The notes: generated from the sequence alone by a model not told the origin. Positions 1 through 6,585 are shown, numbered from the stretch's first letter. The stretch: 6,711 nt of DNA from Pseudomonadota bacterium (GCA_023423605.1 JAFAFF010000225.1:1-6711); one strand, 5' to 3'. Numbers and translations are program-made.

Positions 1-800
1 GGATGTGGGTGATGCGCACCGCCGATTCGGTCTTGTTGACGTGCTGGCCACCGGCACCGGAGGAGCGGTACACGTCGGTGCGCAGGTCGGCCGGATTGAT
101 GGTGATGTCGATGTTGTCGTCGATTTCCGGCGACACGAACACCGAGGTGAAGCTGGTGTGGCGGCGGTTGTCCGAATCGAACGGCGACTTGCGCACCAGG
201 CGGTGCACGCCGGTTTCGGTCTTCAGCCAGCCATAGGCGTAATCGCCTTCCACGCGCAGGGTGGCCGACTTGATGCCCGCCACGTCGCCGCCGGACACTT
301 CCATCAACTCGGTCTTCCAGCCCCGCGATTCGCACCAGCGCAGGTACATGCGCAGCAGGATTTCCGCCCAGTCCTGGGCTTCGGTGCCGCCGGCACCGGC
401 CTGGATGTCCACGAACGCCGCCGCGCTGTCCATCTCGCCGGAGAACATGCGCTGGAACTCCAGCTGTTCCACGTGCTTCTGGAACTTGTCCAGGTCGGCC
501 ACCACGGCCAGCGCGGTCTCCTCGTCCTGTTCGCCTTCGGCCAGTTCCAGCAGCTCGGTCGATTCGGTCAGGCCGTCGAGGATGGTATCGATGCCGCCAA
601 CGGTCTTTTCCAGCAGCGAACGTTCGCGTCCCAGGTTCTGCGCGTATTCGGGGTTGTTCCAGACATCGGGGCTTTCCAGCTCCCGCGTTACTTCTTCAAG
701 ACGCTCCTTGCGGGCGTCGTAGTCAAAGATACCCCCTGAGCGACAGCACGCGATCGGTCAGATCGGTGATGCGCTGGCGGACAGGATTCAGCTCGAGCAT
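1..800 (-). CDS. prfB: Peptide chain release factor 2 (RF2), 3' end outside window, programmed +1 frameshift
   Basis: RF2 recognises UGA and UAA in the ribosomal A site and triggers peptide release. Translation from the ATG at 800-798 gives [18 protein letters not shown] and ends at RGYL followed by an in-frame UGA (725-723). Skipping the U at 725 continues as [12 protein letters not shown], the normal RF2 sequence, to the window edge. About 266 residues are visible of a family length near 365. The stop-codon recognition motif SPF (residues 205-207, positions 187-179) and the catalytic GGQ (residues 250-252, positions 52-44) fall at the residue numbers known for E. coli RF2. This supports both the start and the single-base shift. 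The reading frame runs open further upstream, but the conserved N-terminus begins here. No clear Shine-Dalgarno is visible before the ATG. An extended -10 promoter lies 35 bp upstream. The missing 3' part continues to the left. Confidence 0.97.
722..737 (-). promoter_or_regulatory. RF2 programmed +1 frameshift signal
   Basis: On the minus strand the order is AGG GGG TAT CTT TGA C: a Shine-Dalgarno-like AGGGGG (737-732), a three-base spacer, the slippery CUU (728-726), UGA (725-723) and a following C. This is the classical prfB recoding site. When RF2 is scarce, the ribosome pauses at UGA and slips one base forward on CUU, producing full-length RF2. When RF2 is plentiful, a 25-residue peptide is released. 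It is therefore a negative feedback loop on RF2 level and not a disabling mutation. The mechanism is established for the family; the elements are read directly here. Confidence 0.97.
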
Positions 801-834
801 GTCGGCGGTTTCGTGGTCGAAAAGATGACCTGAA

Positions 835-843
835 ATTATAGCA
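835..843 (-). promoter_or_regulatory. Extended -10 promoter for prfB
   Basis: The minus strand reads TGCTATAAT: a perfect -10 hexamer (840-835) preceded by the TGn extension. It sits in an AT-rich patch within otherwise GC-rich DNA. No good -35 is visible at 16-18 bp spacing, which is tolerated for extended -10 promoters. The predicted start would lie near 828, giving a leader of about 28 nt before the prfB ATG. This suggests prfB is transcribed independently of the lytTR gene upstream. Confidence 0.6.
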
Positions 844-893
844 AAACTGCTCGCGGCCCATCCGGTCGCCACGGCCCCGGTGGGCGGCACCTC

Positions 894-1023
894 CCGGTGA
901 CTGACAACTCTGGTGGGTAGCATCCCCGGTGGCTGACAATCCCTGCTGGCTGATAACCCTGCTGACTGACCACCCCTGCTGGCTGACAACCCTGCTGGCT
1001 GACAACCCTGGTGGGTGACGACC
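894..1023. repeat. 16-bp degenerate tandem array, eight units
   Basis: Units begin at 894, 910, 927, 943, 959, 976, 992 and 1008. They follow the consensus CTGSTGGSTGACRACC, mostly 16 bp with occasional 17-bp units. Units 976-991 and 992-1007 are identical, and the leftmost ones are the most diverged. The last unit (1008-1023) is also the left arm of the REP palindrome that follows. There are no unique spacers between units, so this is not CRISPR. The array lies upstream of the prfB promoter and downstream of the lytTR stop. Confidence 0.85.
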
Positions 1024-1035
1024 GTTGGTCGTCAC
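1008..1035. repeat. REP-type palindrome, single copy
   Basis: Perfect 9-bp arms GTGACGACC (1015-1023) and GGTCGTCAC (1027-1035) flank a GTT loop, with a head CTGGTGG on the left. The same element occurs as inverted pairs near 6302 and 6572. The size and asymmetric G-rich head resemble the GTAG-headed REP (SMAG) elements of Stenotrophomonas, although the head here reads GTGG. It lies 50 bp beyond the lytTR stop codon, so in that transcript it could form a 3' hairpin that slows exonuclease decay. There is no T-run for intrinsic termination. Confidence 0.8.
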
Positions 1036-1084
1036 AGCCCGATGCCCCCTCCCATAACCCCGGCCGATCACGCCACTCGCAGGC

Positions 1085-1981
1085 TCAGCCCCCCTGCCCG
1101 CCCAGCGCCTGGCGCAGCACCGGCAGTTGCCGGCGGCTGCATGGCACCCGGGTGCCATCGGCCATGTGCAGCAGGGCTTCGCCGCCCTCCCGCGGTTCGA
1201 TGGAGCGCAGGCAGCCGCGGTTAACCAGCCAGCTGCGGTGGCTGCGCAGGAACAGCGCCGGGTCCAGCCGCTGTTCCAGCGCGGTCATGGTGATGCGCAG
1301 CGGATAGTCATGGCCGCGTACGCGCAGGTTCACGTAATTGCTGGCCGCCTGCGCATGTTCGATGTCAGCCGTGGCCACCAGGAACTCCCTGCCCAGGGTG
1401 CGCACCAGGAAGTGCGCCGGCCGCTCCACCGGCTCCACCGGCACCCCTTCGTCGGGTGCGGCCAGCAGCGCCGCCTCGCCCTGCCTGCGCCGCCCGAACC
1501 ACGCCAGCGCATGCACCGCGCACACCAGCGTTGCATAGGTCTGCAGGTCCTTGAAGAGTTCATACAGCCATTGCGTCGGCCACGGTCCGTAGTGGTAACT
1601 GCCGCCGGCCACGGCATGCAGCGCCTGCCGCAGCAGCACCATCCCGGCCACGTGCAGCAGCCACCAGGCCACCGCCCCCAGCAGGTAGGCCGGCAGCAGG
1701 CGTCGCCAGGTATCGGCATGCAGCGGCCATCGCCGCGCCAGCCGGATCAGCACCGCCAGCAGCAGCAGCGACACGGTCGCGCTGGTGAACTCATCGACAG
1801 CGGTGTCGAACCAGACGAACGCCTCGCCATCGCGCGCGGCACGCATGCAGCGCATCAGCACGTTGGCAAGCGCCGAGCCCAGGAACAGCAGCAGCCATAA
1901 CGCCATGCCACGGCCCGCGCCCTGCTTCCCTGTCGATGCCGTCGCCGCCGGCAGTCCTTGTATCATCGCCATGCCGCGCAT
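1085..1981 (-). CDS. Membrane-anchored LytTR-family DNA-binding regulator
   Basis: Predicted transcription regulator held in the inner membrane. With the chosen start (298 aa), four hydrophobic segments lie at about residues 27-43, 65-83, 95-119 and 145-162. A short charged linker follows, then a C-terminal LytTR domain at about 191-293. Its typical features include the SNYVNLRV strand, and FLRSHRSWLVNRGCL near 244-258. There is no phosphoacceptor receiver domain, so the signal is probably sensed in or through the membrane part. The start is uncertain. The ATG at 1981 has GAGG ten bases upstream, but ATGs at 1972, 1966 and 1906 are alternatives; a CATAAT at 1986-1981 would favour a later start if it is a -10 box. 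The open frame extends upstream to 2185, but that part is arginine-rich and overlaps the divergent gene. The acyltransferase gene starts about 150 bp away on the other strand. Confidence 0.88.
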   Translation of the reverse strand: MRGMAMIQGLPAATASTGKQGAGRGMALWLLLFLGSALANVLMRCMRAARDGEAFVWFDTAVDEFTSATVSLLLLAVLIRLARRWPLHADTWRRLLPAYLLGAVAWWLLHVAGMVLLRQALHAVAGGSYHYGPWPTQWLYELFKDLQTYATLVCAVHALAWFGRRRQGEAALLAAPDEGVPVEPVERPAHFLVRTLGREFLVATADIEHAQAASNYVNLRVRGHDYPLRITMTALEQRLDPALFLRSHRSWLVNRGCLRSIEPREGGEALLHMADGTRVPCSRRQLPVLRQALGGQGG

Positions 1982-2010
1982 TATGCCGGCGCCTCGGCAT
2001 CGCGCCCGTC

Positions 2011-2042
2011 CCATTGGTCCCATGCCACGCGCCATTCGTCCC
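2011..2042. promoter_or_regulatory. Candidate LytTR operator: 11-bp direct repeat, 21-bp spacing
   Basis: CCATTGGTCCC (2011-2021) and CCATTCGTCCC (2032-2042) match at 10 of 11 bases and start exactly 21 bp apart, two helical turns. LytTR proteins such as AgrA typically bind two direct repeats with this spacing on one face of the helix. The pair lies in the divergent region, about 30 bp upstream of the chosen lytTR start and 88 bp upstream of the acyltransferase start, so one site could control both genes. Binding is an inference; only the repeat is seen. Confidence 0.4.
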
Positions 2043-2129
2043 CGCGCGGCCGCTGCGCGACCCCTTTGGCTGTCGGCAGGCGCCCTGCCCGGGCAGGCTC
2101 GCTCTTCCTTCCGCTGCACTGCCCGGCCC

Positions 2130-3347
2130 ATGCCACGACGCCACGATCTGGATGCCCTGCGGGTGTTCGCCCTGCTGCTGCTCATCCCTTACCACACCGG
2201 CATGGCCTACGTGGCCGAGTGGGACTTCCACCTGAAAAGCAGCCACCTGTTCGAATGGCTGCAATGGCCGATGATCGCGCTGAACCGCTGGCGCATGCCG
2301 CTGCTGTTCACCATTTCCGGCATCGCCCTGGCGCTGTCCCTGCCCGCCCGCGGCCGCGCCGTCTTCGCGCTGCGGCGCTGCGGGCGGTTGCTGCTGCCGC
2401 TGGCGTTCGGCATCGTCGCGGTGGTCAGCCTGCAGGCGTACTGCGAAGCGGTCGAAACCGGTGACATCAGCCCCGGCCTGGGCGCATTCCTGCTGCGCTA
2501 CTGGCAGCTGCGGCCGTGGCCGGGGGCGCACTTCAGCGGCGCCGACCATGGCTTCACCTGGAACCATCTCTGGTACCTGGCCTATCTGATTCCCTATTCG
2601 CTGCTGCTGATCGCGCTGGCCAGCCTGGCGCGTCCGCTGCGGGGCCTGCTGCCGGCATGGACCCCGTCGGACCGGACCATCGCAGCACTTGGCCTGCTGC
2701 TGCCGGTCGCCTGGATGACCTGGAACCTGCTCTACCTGCTGCCCCAACATCCCCCCACCCATGCGCTGTTCAACGACGTATCCGTACATGCCGAATCGCT
2801 GCCGTTGTTCGCGCTGGGCTTCATCGCCGCGCGCTGGCAACGGGGCTGGGAGCTGCTGCTGCGCTGGCGCTGGCAAACGCTGGCGCTGGCACTGGCCGGG
2901 GTCAGCGTGGAACTGGGAATCCGCGCACTGGGCAGGATGCCCACCCTGCATGGCGTCGACCCCTGGCTGCTGTCGCTGCCGTGGGCGCAGGCCGAACGCC
3001 TCGGCCGCGCGCTCTATACATGGACCGCGCTGCTGGCCATCTTCGGCTGGGCGCGCGCATGGCTGGACCGTCCGTTCCGCTGGCTGCCGCATGCGCGCGA
3101 GGCGGTGTTCAGCGTGTACATCCTGCACCAGACCGTACTGATCCTGCTGCTGTACGGGTTGCGCCCGCTGCAGCTGGGGCCGGTGGCCGAACCGCTGCTG
3201 GTACTGGCCGGAACCTTCGCCGGCAGCCTGCTGCTGCATGAGCTGCTGATCCGGCGCAGCACGGTGCTGCGTCCCCTGTTCGGGCTGCCCGCGAACAGGC
3301 TATTGTCGCCGCCAGGGATGAGGGTGAGCACCCAGGGAGGGAGGTGA
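2130..3347 (+). CDS. Acyltransferase family 3 integral membrane protein (OpgC/NolL-like)
   Basis: 405-residue multi-spanning membrane protein of the acyltransferase-3 superfamily, whose members transfer acetyl, succinyl or similar groups to exported or membrane-bound glycans. The N-terminus RRHDLDALRVFALLLLIPYH carries the usual charged D-A-L-R entry to helix 1 and the conserved histidine (H22). RWRMPLLFTISGIAL (about 53-67) and a C-terminal YILHQTVLILLLYGL (330-344) resemble the OpgC/MdoC branch. About ten hydrophobic segments span the protein. The ATG at 2130 is chosen because homology begins at once; the open frame extends further upstream but only as antisense of lytTR. No strong Shine-Dalgarno is visible. 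It is followed without a gap by the PAP2 gene. The substrate cannot be told from sequence; glucan succinylation or O-antigen or exopolysaccharide acetylation are options. Confidence 0.88.
   Translation: MPRRHDLDALRVFALLLLIPYHTGMAYVAEWDFHLKSSHLFEWLQWPMIALNRWRMPLLFTISGIALALSLPARGRAVFALRRCGRLLLPLAFGIVAVVSLQAYCEAVETGDISPGLGAFLLRYWQLRPWPGAHFSGADHGFTWNHLWYLAYLIPYSLLLIALASLARPLRGLLPAWTPSDRTIAALGLLLPVAWMTWNLLYLLPQHPPTHALFNDVSVHAESLPLFALGFIAARWQRGWELLLRWRWQTLALALAGVSVELGIRALGRMPTLHGVDPWLLSLPWAQAERLGRALYTWTALLAIFGWARAWLDRPFRWLPHAREAVFSVYILHQTVLILLLYGLRPLQLGPVAEPLLVLAGTFAGSLLLHELLIRRSTVLRPLFGLPANRLLSPPGMRVSTQGGR
3334..3344 (+). promoter_or_regulatory. Strong Shine-Dalgarno for the PAP2 gene inside the acyltransferase 3' end
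   Basis: AGGGAGGGAGG precedes the ATG at 3348. The GGAGG at 3336-3340 has a seven-base spacing, which is optimal. It lies within the last acyltransferase codons, and the TGA stop (3345-3347) directly abuts the ATG. This fixes the PAP2 start and suggests translational coupling. Confidence 0.85.
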
Positions 3348-4382
3348 ATGTTCCAGACCGATCTGCATGTGGCCCTGCAGGGATTTTTCGATGCCGGCTG
3401 GATGCTGCCGCTGATGACCGCCATCAGCGCGCTGGGCTACGCCACCGCCTACATGGTGTTGATTGCCGTGTGCGCCTTCGGCCTGCGGCTGCGGGCCGGC
3501 CTGATGATCCTGCTGGCGGTGCTGCTGATGTCGGGGGTGTCGTCGATGGTCAAGCAGGCCACCGACCTTCCACGCCCCAGCGATATCGATGCCCGGGTGC
3601 TGGACAAGGGCCGCAGCGGGCGGGCGCTGCTCGACGATGGCCGCGTGGCCGGGTTCTGGTCGCTGCCGTCGCAGGAAGCGATCGCCCGCTTCCGCGACCA
3701 GCAAGGCAGCCGCGATCCAGGGTTCCTCAGCGGCCATGTCGGCGCGGCCAGCGCGGCATGCATGGCGCTGCTGCTCGGTTTCGGCGTGCGCAGCGTGGGG
3801 TGGCGCCTGGCACTGGTGATCGGCTGGCCGCTGCTGATGGCACTGTCGCGCATGTACCTGGGCCGCCATTTCCTGGCCGATGTCCTGGCCGGATGGCTGG
3901 CGGGGCTGGCCGTGGCGGTGCTGGCCTGCTGGCTGTTCCCGCGCGTTCCGGCCGCAGCGCGCAATCGTTGGCGGCTGGCGGTGATCGGCGTGCTGGCACT
4001 GGCATGGGCCGGTGTCGCCAGCGTGTCGGGATGGATCGAAGTGGACACCGGCGGACAACTGGCCGGCCTGTTCATCGTGCTGGTGGTACTGCAATGCCGC
4101 AGCTGGCCTGACGACCCGCGCCGGACCTGGCAGCGGTTCGCACGTCCATTGGCATTCATCGTCATCAGCCTGGCGATGGGGCCGGTACTGCACGCACTGG
4201 CCAGTGCCCTGCCCCTGCCGGACACGCGGCTGGTCAGCGTGGCCTGGCATGCGGTCGGCATCACCCTGGTGATGCTGCTCACGCTGGCGCTGTTCGCACT
4301 ACCGGGTTCCGCGCGTCGGCGGATGCCGGCCCCGGACGCACGGCACGATGAACAGCCCAGGCCCTGTGACCGCGTGGCATGA
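3348..4382 (+). CDS. PAP2-family membrane phosphatase with C-terminal membrane extension
   Basis: 344-residue membrane phosphatase of the PAP2 (phosphatidic acid phosphatase type 2) family, which hydrolyses lipid phosphates or pyrophosphates at the membrane surface. All three signature motifs are present: KQATDLPRP (K69, R76, P77), LSGH (S128-H130, with leucine in place of the usual proline) and SRMYLGRHFLAD (R168, H174, D178). H130 and H174 are the expected general acid and nucleophile. Beyond the catalytic domain (about 1-200) a further 145 residues carry about four more hydrophobic segments (209-227, 236-250, 266-286, 298-320), so it is longer than a minimal PAP2 protein. It is probably co-transcribed with the acyltransferase. 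The substrate is unknown; undecaprenyl pyrophosphate, lipid A phosphate and phospholipids are all possible. The 85 bp to the convergent recJ stop contain only a weak 5-bp hairpin (4387-4404) and no T-run. Confidence 0.9.
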   Translation: MFQTDLHVALQGFFDAGWMLPLMTAISALGYATAYMVLIAVCAFGLRLRAGLMILLAVLLMSGVSSMVKQATDLPRPSDIDARVLDKGRSGRALLDDGRVAGFWSLPSQEAIARFRDQQGSRDPGFLSGHVGAASAACMALLLGFGVRSVGWRLALVIGWPLLMALSRMYLGRHFLADVLAGWLAGLAVAVLACWLFPRVPAAARNRWRLAVIGVLALAWAGVASVSGWIEVDTGGQLAGLFIVLVVLQCRSWPDDPRRTWQRFARPLAFIVISLAMGPVLHALASALPLPDTRLVSVAWHAVGITLVMLLTLALFALPGSARRRMPAPDARHDEQPRPCDRVA

Positions 4383-4467
4383 CAACCCGGCTGTGGCACG
4401 CCGGTGCGGGATGGCCGGGCAGCAGATGGCGCGCGCGTGCCCTGCCGCGTCGTGATGGCAACCGCGC

Positions 4468-6225
4468 TCACGCCGGCTGGCAGTGCTCCACGATCAGCTG
4501 GATCGCGCTGCCGCCCCGGTAGTCGTCGCAGGCCAGCCTGTAGGCCAGATGCACGTGGCGCGGCGGTGCATTGCCGCTCCATCCACCGAAATGGATGGCA
4601 TTGAGCACACCGACCATGCCGGCACGGCGCAGTTCCAGCTTCAGGTGGCGCTCCTTCAGCACGCGCCAGTTGGCCACCTCGAAATGCCCGTCGAACAGCG
4701 GCTCCGGAAATCCCTGGCCCCACGGACCGGCCAGGCGCAACGCCTCGGCGTGGCGATGATCCAGTTCCTCCACGCCCAGCTCACCATCGCTGAGCAACTG
4801 CTGCTGCAGCAGCGCCGGATCCAGCATCTGGCGCACGGCATCGGCGAAGGCCGCCTCGAATTCCGCAACGTGGTTGCGCTGCAGGCTCAGGCCGGCGGCC
4901 ATGGCATGCCCGCCGAAACGGTCGATCATGCCCGGGTGCAGAGCATCCACGCGCGCCATCGCGTCACGGATGTGCAGGCCGGCGATGGAGCGGGCCGATC
5001 CACGCAGCATCGTGCTCCCGGGCTCCGCAGGCGCGAACGCAATCACCGGTCGGTGCAGGCGATCCTTCATCTTCGAGGCCACCAGGCCGATCACACCCGG
5101 GTGCCACTCGGCGTCGAACAGCACCGCCGTCAGCGGGCGCCGGCCCTGGGTGTCGAGCACCACGCGCGCGACCGCCTTCTCGGCATCATCGGTCATCGCC
5201 TGCTGCACGGCACGCCGTTCGGCGTTGATCTGCTCCAGCGTCTGCGCGATGGCACGCGCCTGTTGTGGCTCCTCGCTGAGCAGCAGCGCGATGCCCAGCG
5301 CCATGTCTTCCAGGCGGCCGGCCGCGTTCAACCGCGGGCCCAGCGCATAGCCGATATCAGTCGCGGTCAGCCGCCGCGCGTCGCGGCCACTGGCTTCGAT
5401 GAGGGCATTGAGACCGATGCAGCCCTGGCCAGCGCGCAGGCGCCTCAACCCGGCACTGACCAGCGCCCGGTTGTTCGCGTCCAGCACGACCAGATCGGCG
5501 ACGGTGCCTACCGCCACCAGGTCCAGCAAGGTGGAAAGGTCAGGGCCGTTGCCGGCGCCGAACGCACCGGCCGCGCGCAGATGGCGGCGCAGCGCCAGCA
5601 GCACATAGAAGATCACCCCGACGCCGGCCAGCGATTTGCTGGGGAATGCATCGTCCTGCAGGTTCGGGTCGACGATGACATCGGCCGACGGCAACGTCGG
5701 CCCCGGCAGATGATGGTCGGTGACCAGCACCTGCCAGCCGCGCGCCTTGGCTGCGGCCACGCCAGCGTGGCAGGCGATGCCATGGTCCACGGTGACCAGC
5801 AGGTGCGGTGACAGCGCGGCCAGTTCGTCCACCAGCGAAGGAGACAGGCCATAGCCGTGCGCCATCCGGTTGGGTACCGCGTGCACCACGTCATGGGCGC
5901 CGAGCATGCGCAGCCCGCGCACGCCCACGGCGCAGGCGGTGGCGCCGTCGCAGTCGAAATCGCCCACCACCAGGATGCGTCGGCGCTGGGCGATGGCATC
6001 GGCAAGCAGTTGCACCGCACCGTCCATGCCGCTCATCAGTTCCGGCGGCAGCAGGCTGGCCAGCTTCGGCAGCGCCAGTTCGGGGCTGGTGGCGCCGCGG
6101 CTGGCATACAGGCGGGCAAGCAGGGGCAAGGTGCCATCGGGCCACGGCGCGGTGGTCACCGGATCGCGGCGGCGGATGAGCGGGGTTTCGGGAAAGGACG
6201 ACGCAGTTGCGGCGGCAAGGGACAT
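4468..6225 (-). CDS. recJ: Single-stranded-DNA-specific exonuclease RecJ
   Basis: 585-residue 5'-3' single-strand DNA exonuclease of the DHH family, acting in RecF-pathway recombination, mismatch repair and base excision repair. Motifs in order are GDFDCDG (88-94), PNRMAHGYGLSP (118-129), VDHGI (146-150), TDHHLPG (169-175), PSKSLAGVGV (195-204), the DLVAVGTVAD segment (235-244), and the DHHA1 motif FGGHAMAAGLSL (437-448). The metal-binding aspartates and histidines are intact. A C-terminal OB-like domain follows. Length is close to the 577 residues of E. coli RecJ. The ATG at 6225 is chosen: the upstream frame to 6360 is open only through REP sequence and has no RecJ similarity. The Shine-Dalgarno is weak. 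A TATCAT at 6261-6256 is a possible -10 with no convincing -35. The gene converges on the PAP2 gene. Confidence 0.97.
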   Translation of the reverse strand: MSLAAATASSFPETPLIRRRDPVTTAPWPDGTLPLLARLYASRGATSPELALPKLASLLPPELMSGMDGAVQLLADAIAQRRRILVVGDFDCDGATACAVGVRGLRMLGAHDVVHAVPNRMAHGYGLSPSLVDELAALSPHLLVTVDHGIACHAGVAAAKARGWQVLVTDHHLPGPTLPSADVIVDPNLQDDAFPSKSLAGVGVIFYVLLALRRHLRAAGAFGAGNGPDLSTLLDLVAVGTVADLVVLDANNRALVSAGLRRLRAGQGCIGLNALIEASGRDARRLTATDIGYALGPRLNAAGRLEDMALGIALLLSEEPQQARAIAQTLEQINAERRAVQQAMTDDAEKAVARVVLDTQGRRPLTAVLFDAEWHPGVIGLVASKMKDRLHRPVIAFAPAEPGSTMLRGSARSIAGLHIRDAMARVDALHPGMIDRFGGHAMAAGLSLQRNHVAEFEAAFADAVRQMLDPALLQQQLLSDGELGVEELDHRHAEALRLAGPWGQGFPEPLFDGHFEVANWRVLKERHLKLELRRAGMVGVLNAIHFGGWSGNAPPRHVHLAYRLACDDYRGGSAIQLIVEHCQPA

Positions 6226-6280
6226 CGGCGGCGCCGGATTGCGAAGGACACCCCGATGATACCCCGCGCACGCCGTTTCC

Positions 6281-6313
6281 TGGTGGGTGACTGATGGGTG
6301 ACTGGTGGGTGGC
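6281..6313. repeat. 11-bp head-of-REP triplication
   Basis: Three adjoining 11-bp units, TGGTGGGTGAC (6281-6291), TGATGGGTGAC (6292-6302) and TGGTGGGTGGC (6303-6313), differ by one base each from the first. The third unit is the head and left-arm start of REP pair A. It lies about 55 bp upstream of the recJ start codon, between the gene and the REP pair. Confidence 0.75.
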
Positions 6314-6377
6314 GACCGTTGGTCGTCACCAGGTCTTCCAGCCAGAAGCGTGACGACCAACGGTCGTCACCCACCAG
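6302..6377. repeat. Inverted REP pair A
   Basis: A REP at 6302-6329 is followed by the same element inverted at 6350-6377. The 28-bp arms pair with one G/T mismatch (6312 with 6367), and the 20-nt gap contains a small CTTC/GAAG stem. Each half is also a palindrome by itself (GACC-GTT-GGTC core), so the DNA can form either two small hairpins or one long one. This is the paired arrangement common for REP elements. Confidence 0.8.
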
Positions 6378-6443
6378 CAGCGAAGAAGCTGGAACGCAGC
6401 GGGGCAGAGCCCCGCTTTACGCGCCGTGCAGCTGCAGCGGCTT
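6304..6443. repeat. 140-bp direct repeat, copy A (REP pair plus conserved tail)
   Basis: Matches 6572-6711 at an offset of 268 bp with three mismatches (6310, 6312 and 6332). The final 111 bases, from 6333, are identical. The identity covers the REP pair and also a GC-rich tail of about 65 bp, so the tail is part of the repeated unit. The tail holds a perfect 8-bp hairpin AGCGGGGC-AGA-GCCCCGCT (6398-6416) followed by TT, a self-complementary TGCAGCTGCA (6427-6436), and GAAGAAGC (6382-6389), which pairs with GCTTCTTC (6440-6447) around both. No convincing coding frame is present. Confidence 0.85.
6398..6418 (+). other. Terminator-like hairpin in the repeat tail, copy A
   Basis: The perfect 8-bp stem AGCGGGGC / GCCCCGCT with an AGA loop is followed by only TT before AC. 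The T-run is shorter than a normal intrinsic terminator, and no plus-strand gene in the window reads into it. On the minus strand no T-run follows. It is more likely a structural part of the repeat than a working terminator. The same hairpin recurs at 6666-6684. Confidence 0.4.
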
Positions 6444-6513
6444 CTTCCAGAAACGCCAGCGCTGGGCACGGTCGTTGCGGGGACAAGGGGGATACGTGGG
6501 CAATCCGGCACCG

Positions 6514-6585
6514 CCGGTTGCGGGTGCTTGACCGGTTGCTGGGTGCTAAATCGGTTGCTGGTTGCTTGGCCGGTGGGGGACGACC
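6514..6585. repeat. Degenerate 18-19-bp tandem repeat leading into REP pair B
   Basis: Units starting CCGGTTGC (6514), CCGGTTGC (6532) and TCGGTTGC (6551) recur at 18- and 19-bp intervals. The next CCGG (6570), 19 bp on, starts the head of REP pair B. Units share the pattern of CGGTTGC, then GGTTGC or GGGTGC, then a short variable end. The spacer before them (6444-6513) shows no gene or other recognisable feature. Confidence 0.6.

Noticed and set aside
723..725. In-frame UGA in prfB as a disabling mutation
   Set aside because: It sits exactly in the conserved RF2 frameshift signal, and SPF and GGQ fall at the expected residues after the shift.
5..739. Long plus-strand open frame opposite prfB
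   Set aside because: Antisense shadow of RF2; low-complexity composition typical of GC-rich shadow frames and no recognisable domain.
894..1023. CRISPR array
   Set aside because: Units adjoin directly at 16-17 bp with no unique spacers; no cas genes are present.
1785..2129. N-terminal extension of the acyltransferase frame
   Set aside because: Family similarity begins at 2130; the extension lies antisense to lytTR and has no hydrophobic or conserved pattern.
1791..3239. 482-codon minus-strand open frame opposite the acyltransferase
   Set aside because: Glutamine- and arginine-rich shadow; the plus-strand frame has clear membrane segments and family motifs.
4383..4467. Bidirectional terminator between the convergent PAP2 and recJ genes
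   Set aside because: Only a weak 5-bp stem (4387-4391 with 4400-4404) is visible, with no T-run on either strand.
3449..4723. 424-codon minus-strand open frame across the PAP2 gene and the recJ end
   Set aside because: Overlaps two well-supported genes on conserved motifs and has no domain of its own.
4483..5811. 442-codon plus-strand open frame opposite recJ
   Set aside because: Shadow of recJ, rich in Q, R, H and A as expected from antisense frames of GC-rich genes.
6226..6360. N-terminal extension of recJ into the REP region
   Set aside because: The extra 45 codons come largely from repeat sequence and do not resemble RecJ N-termini.
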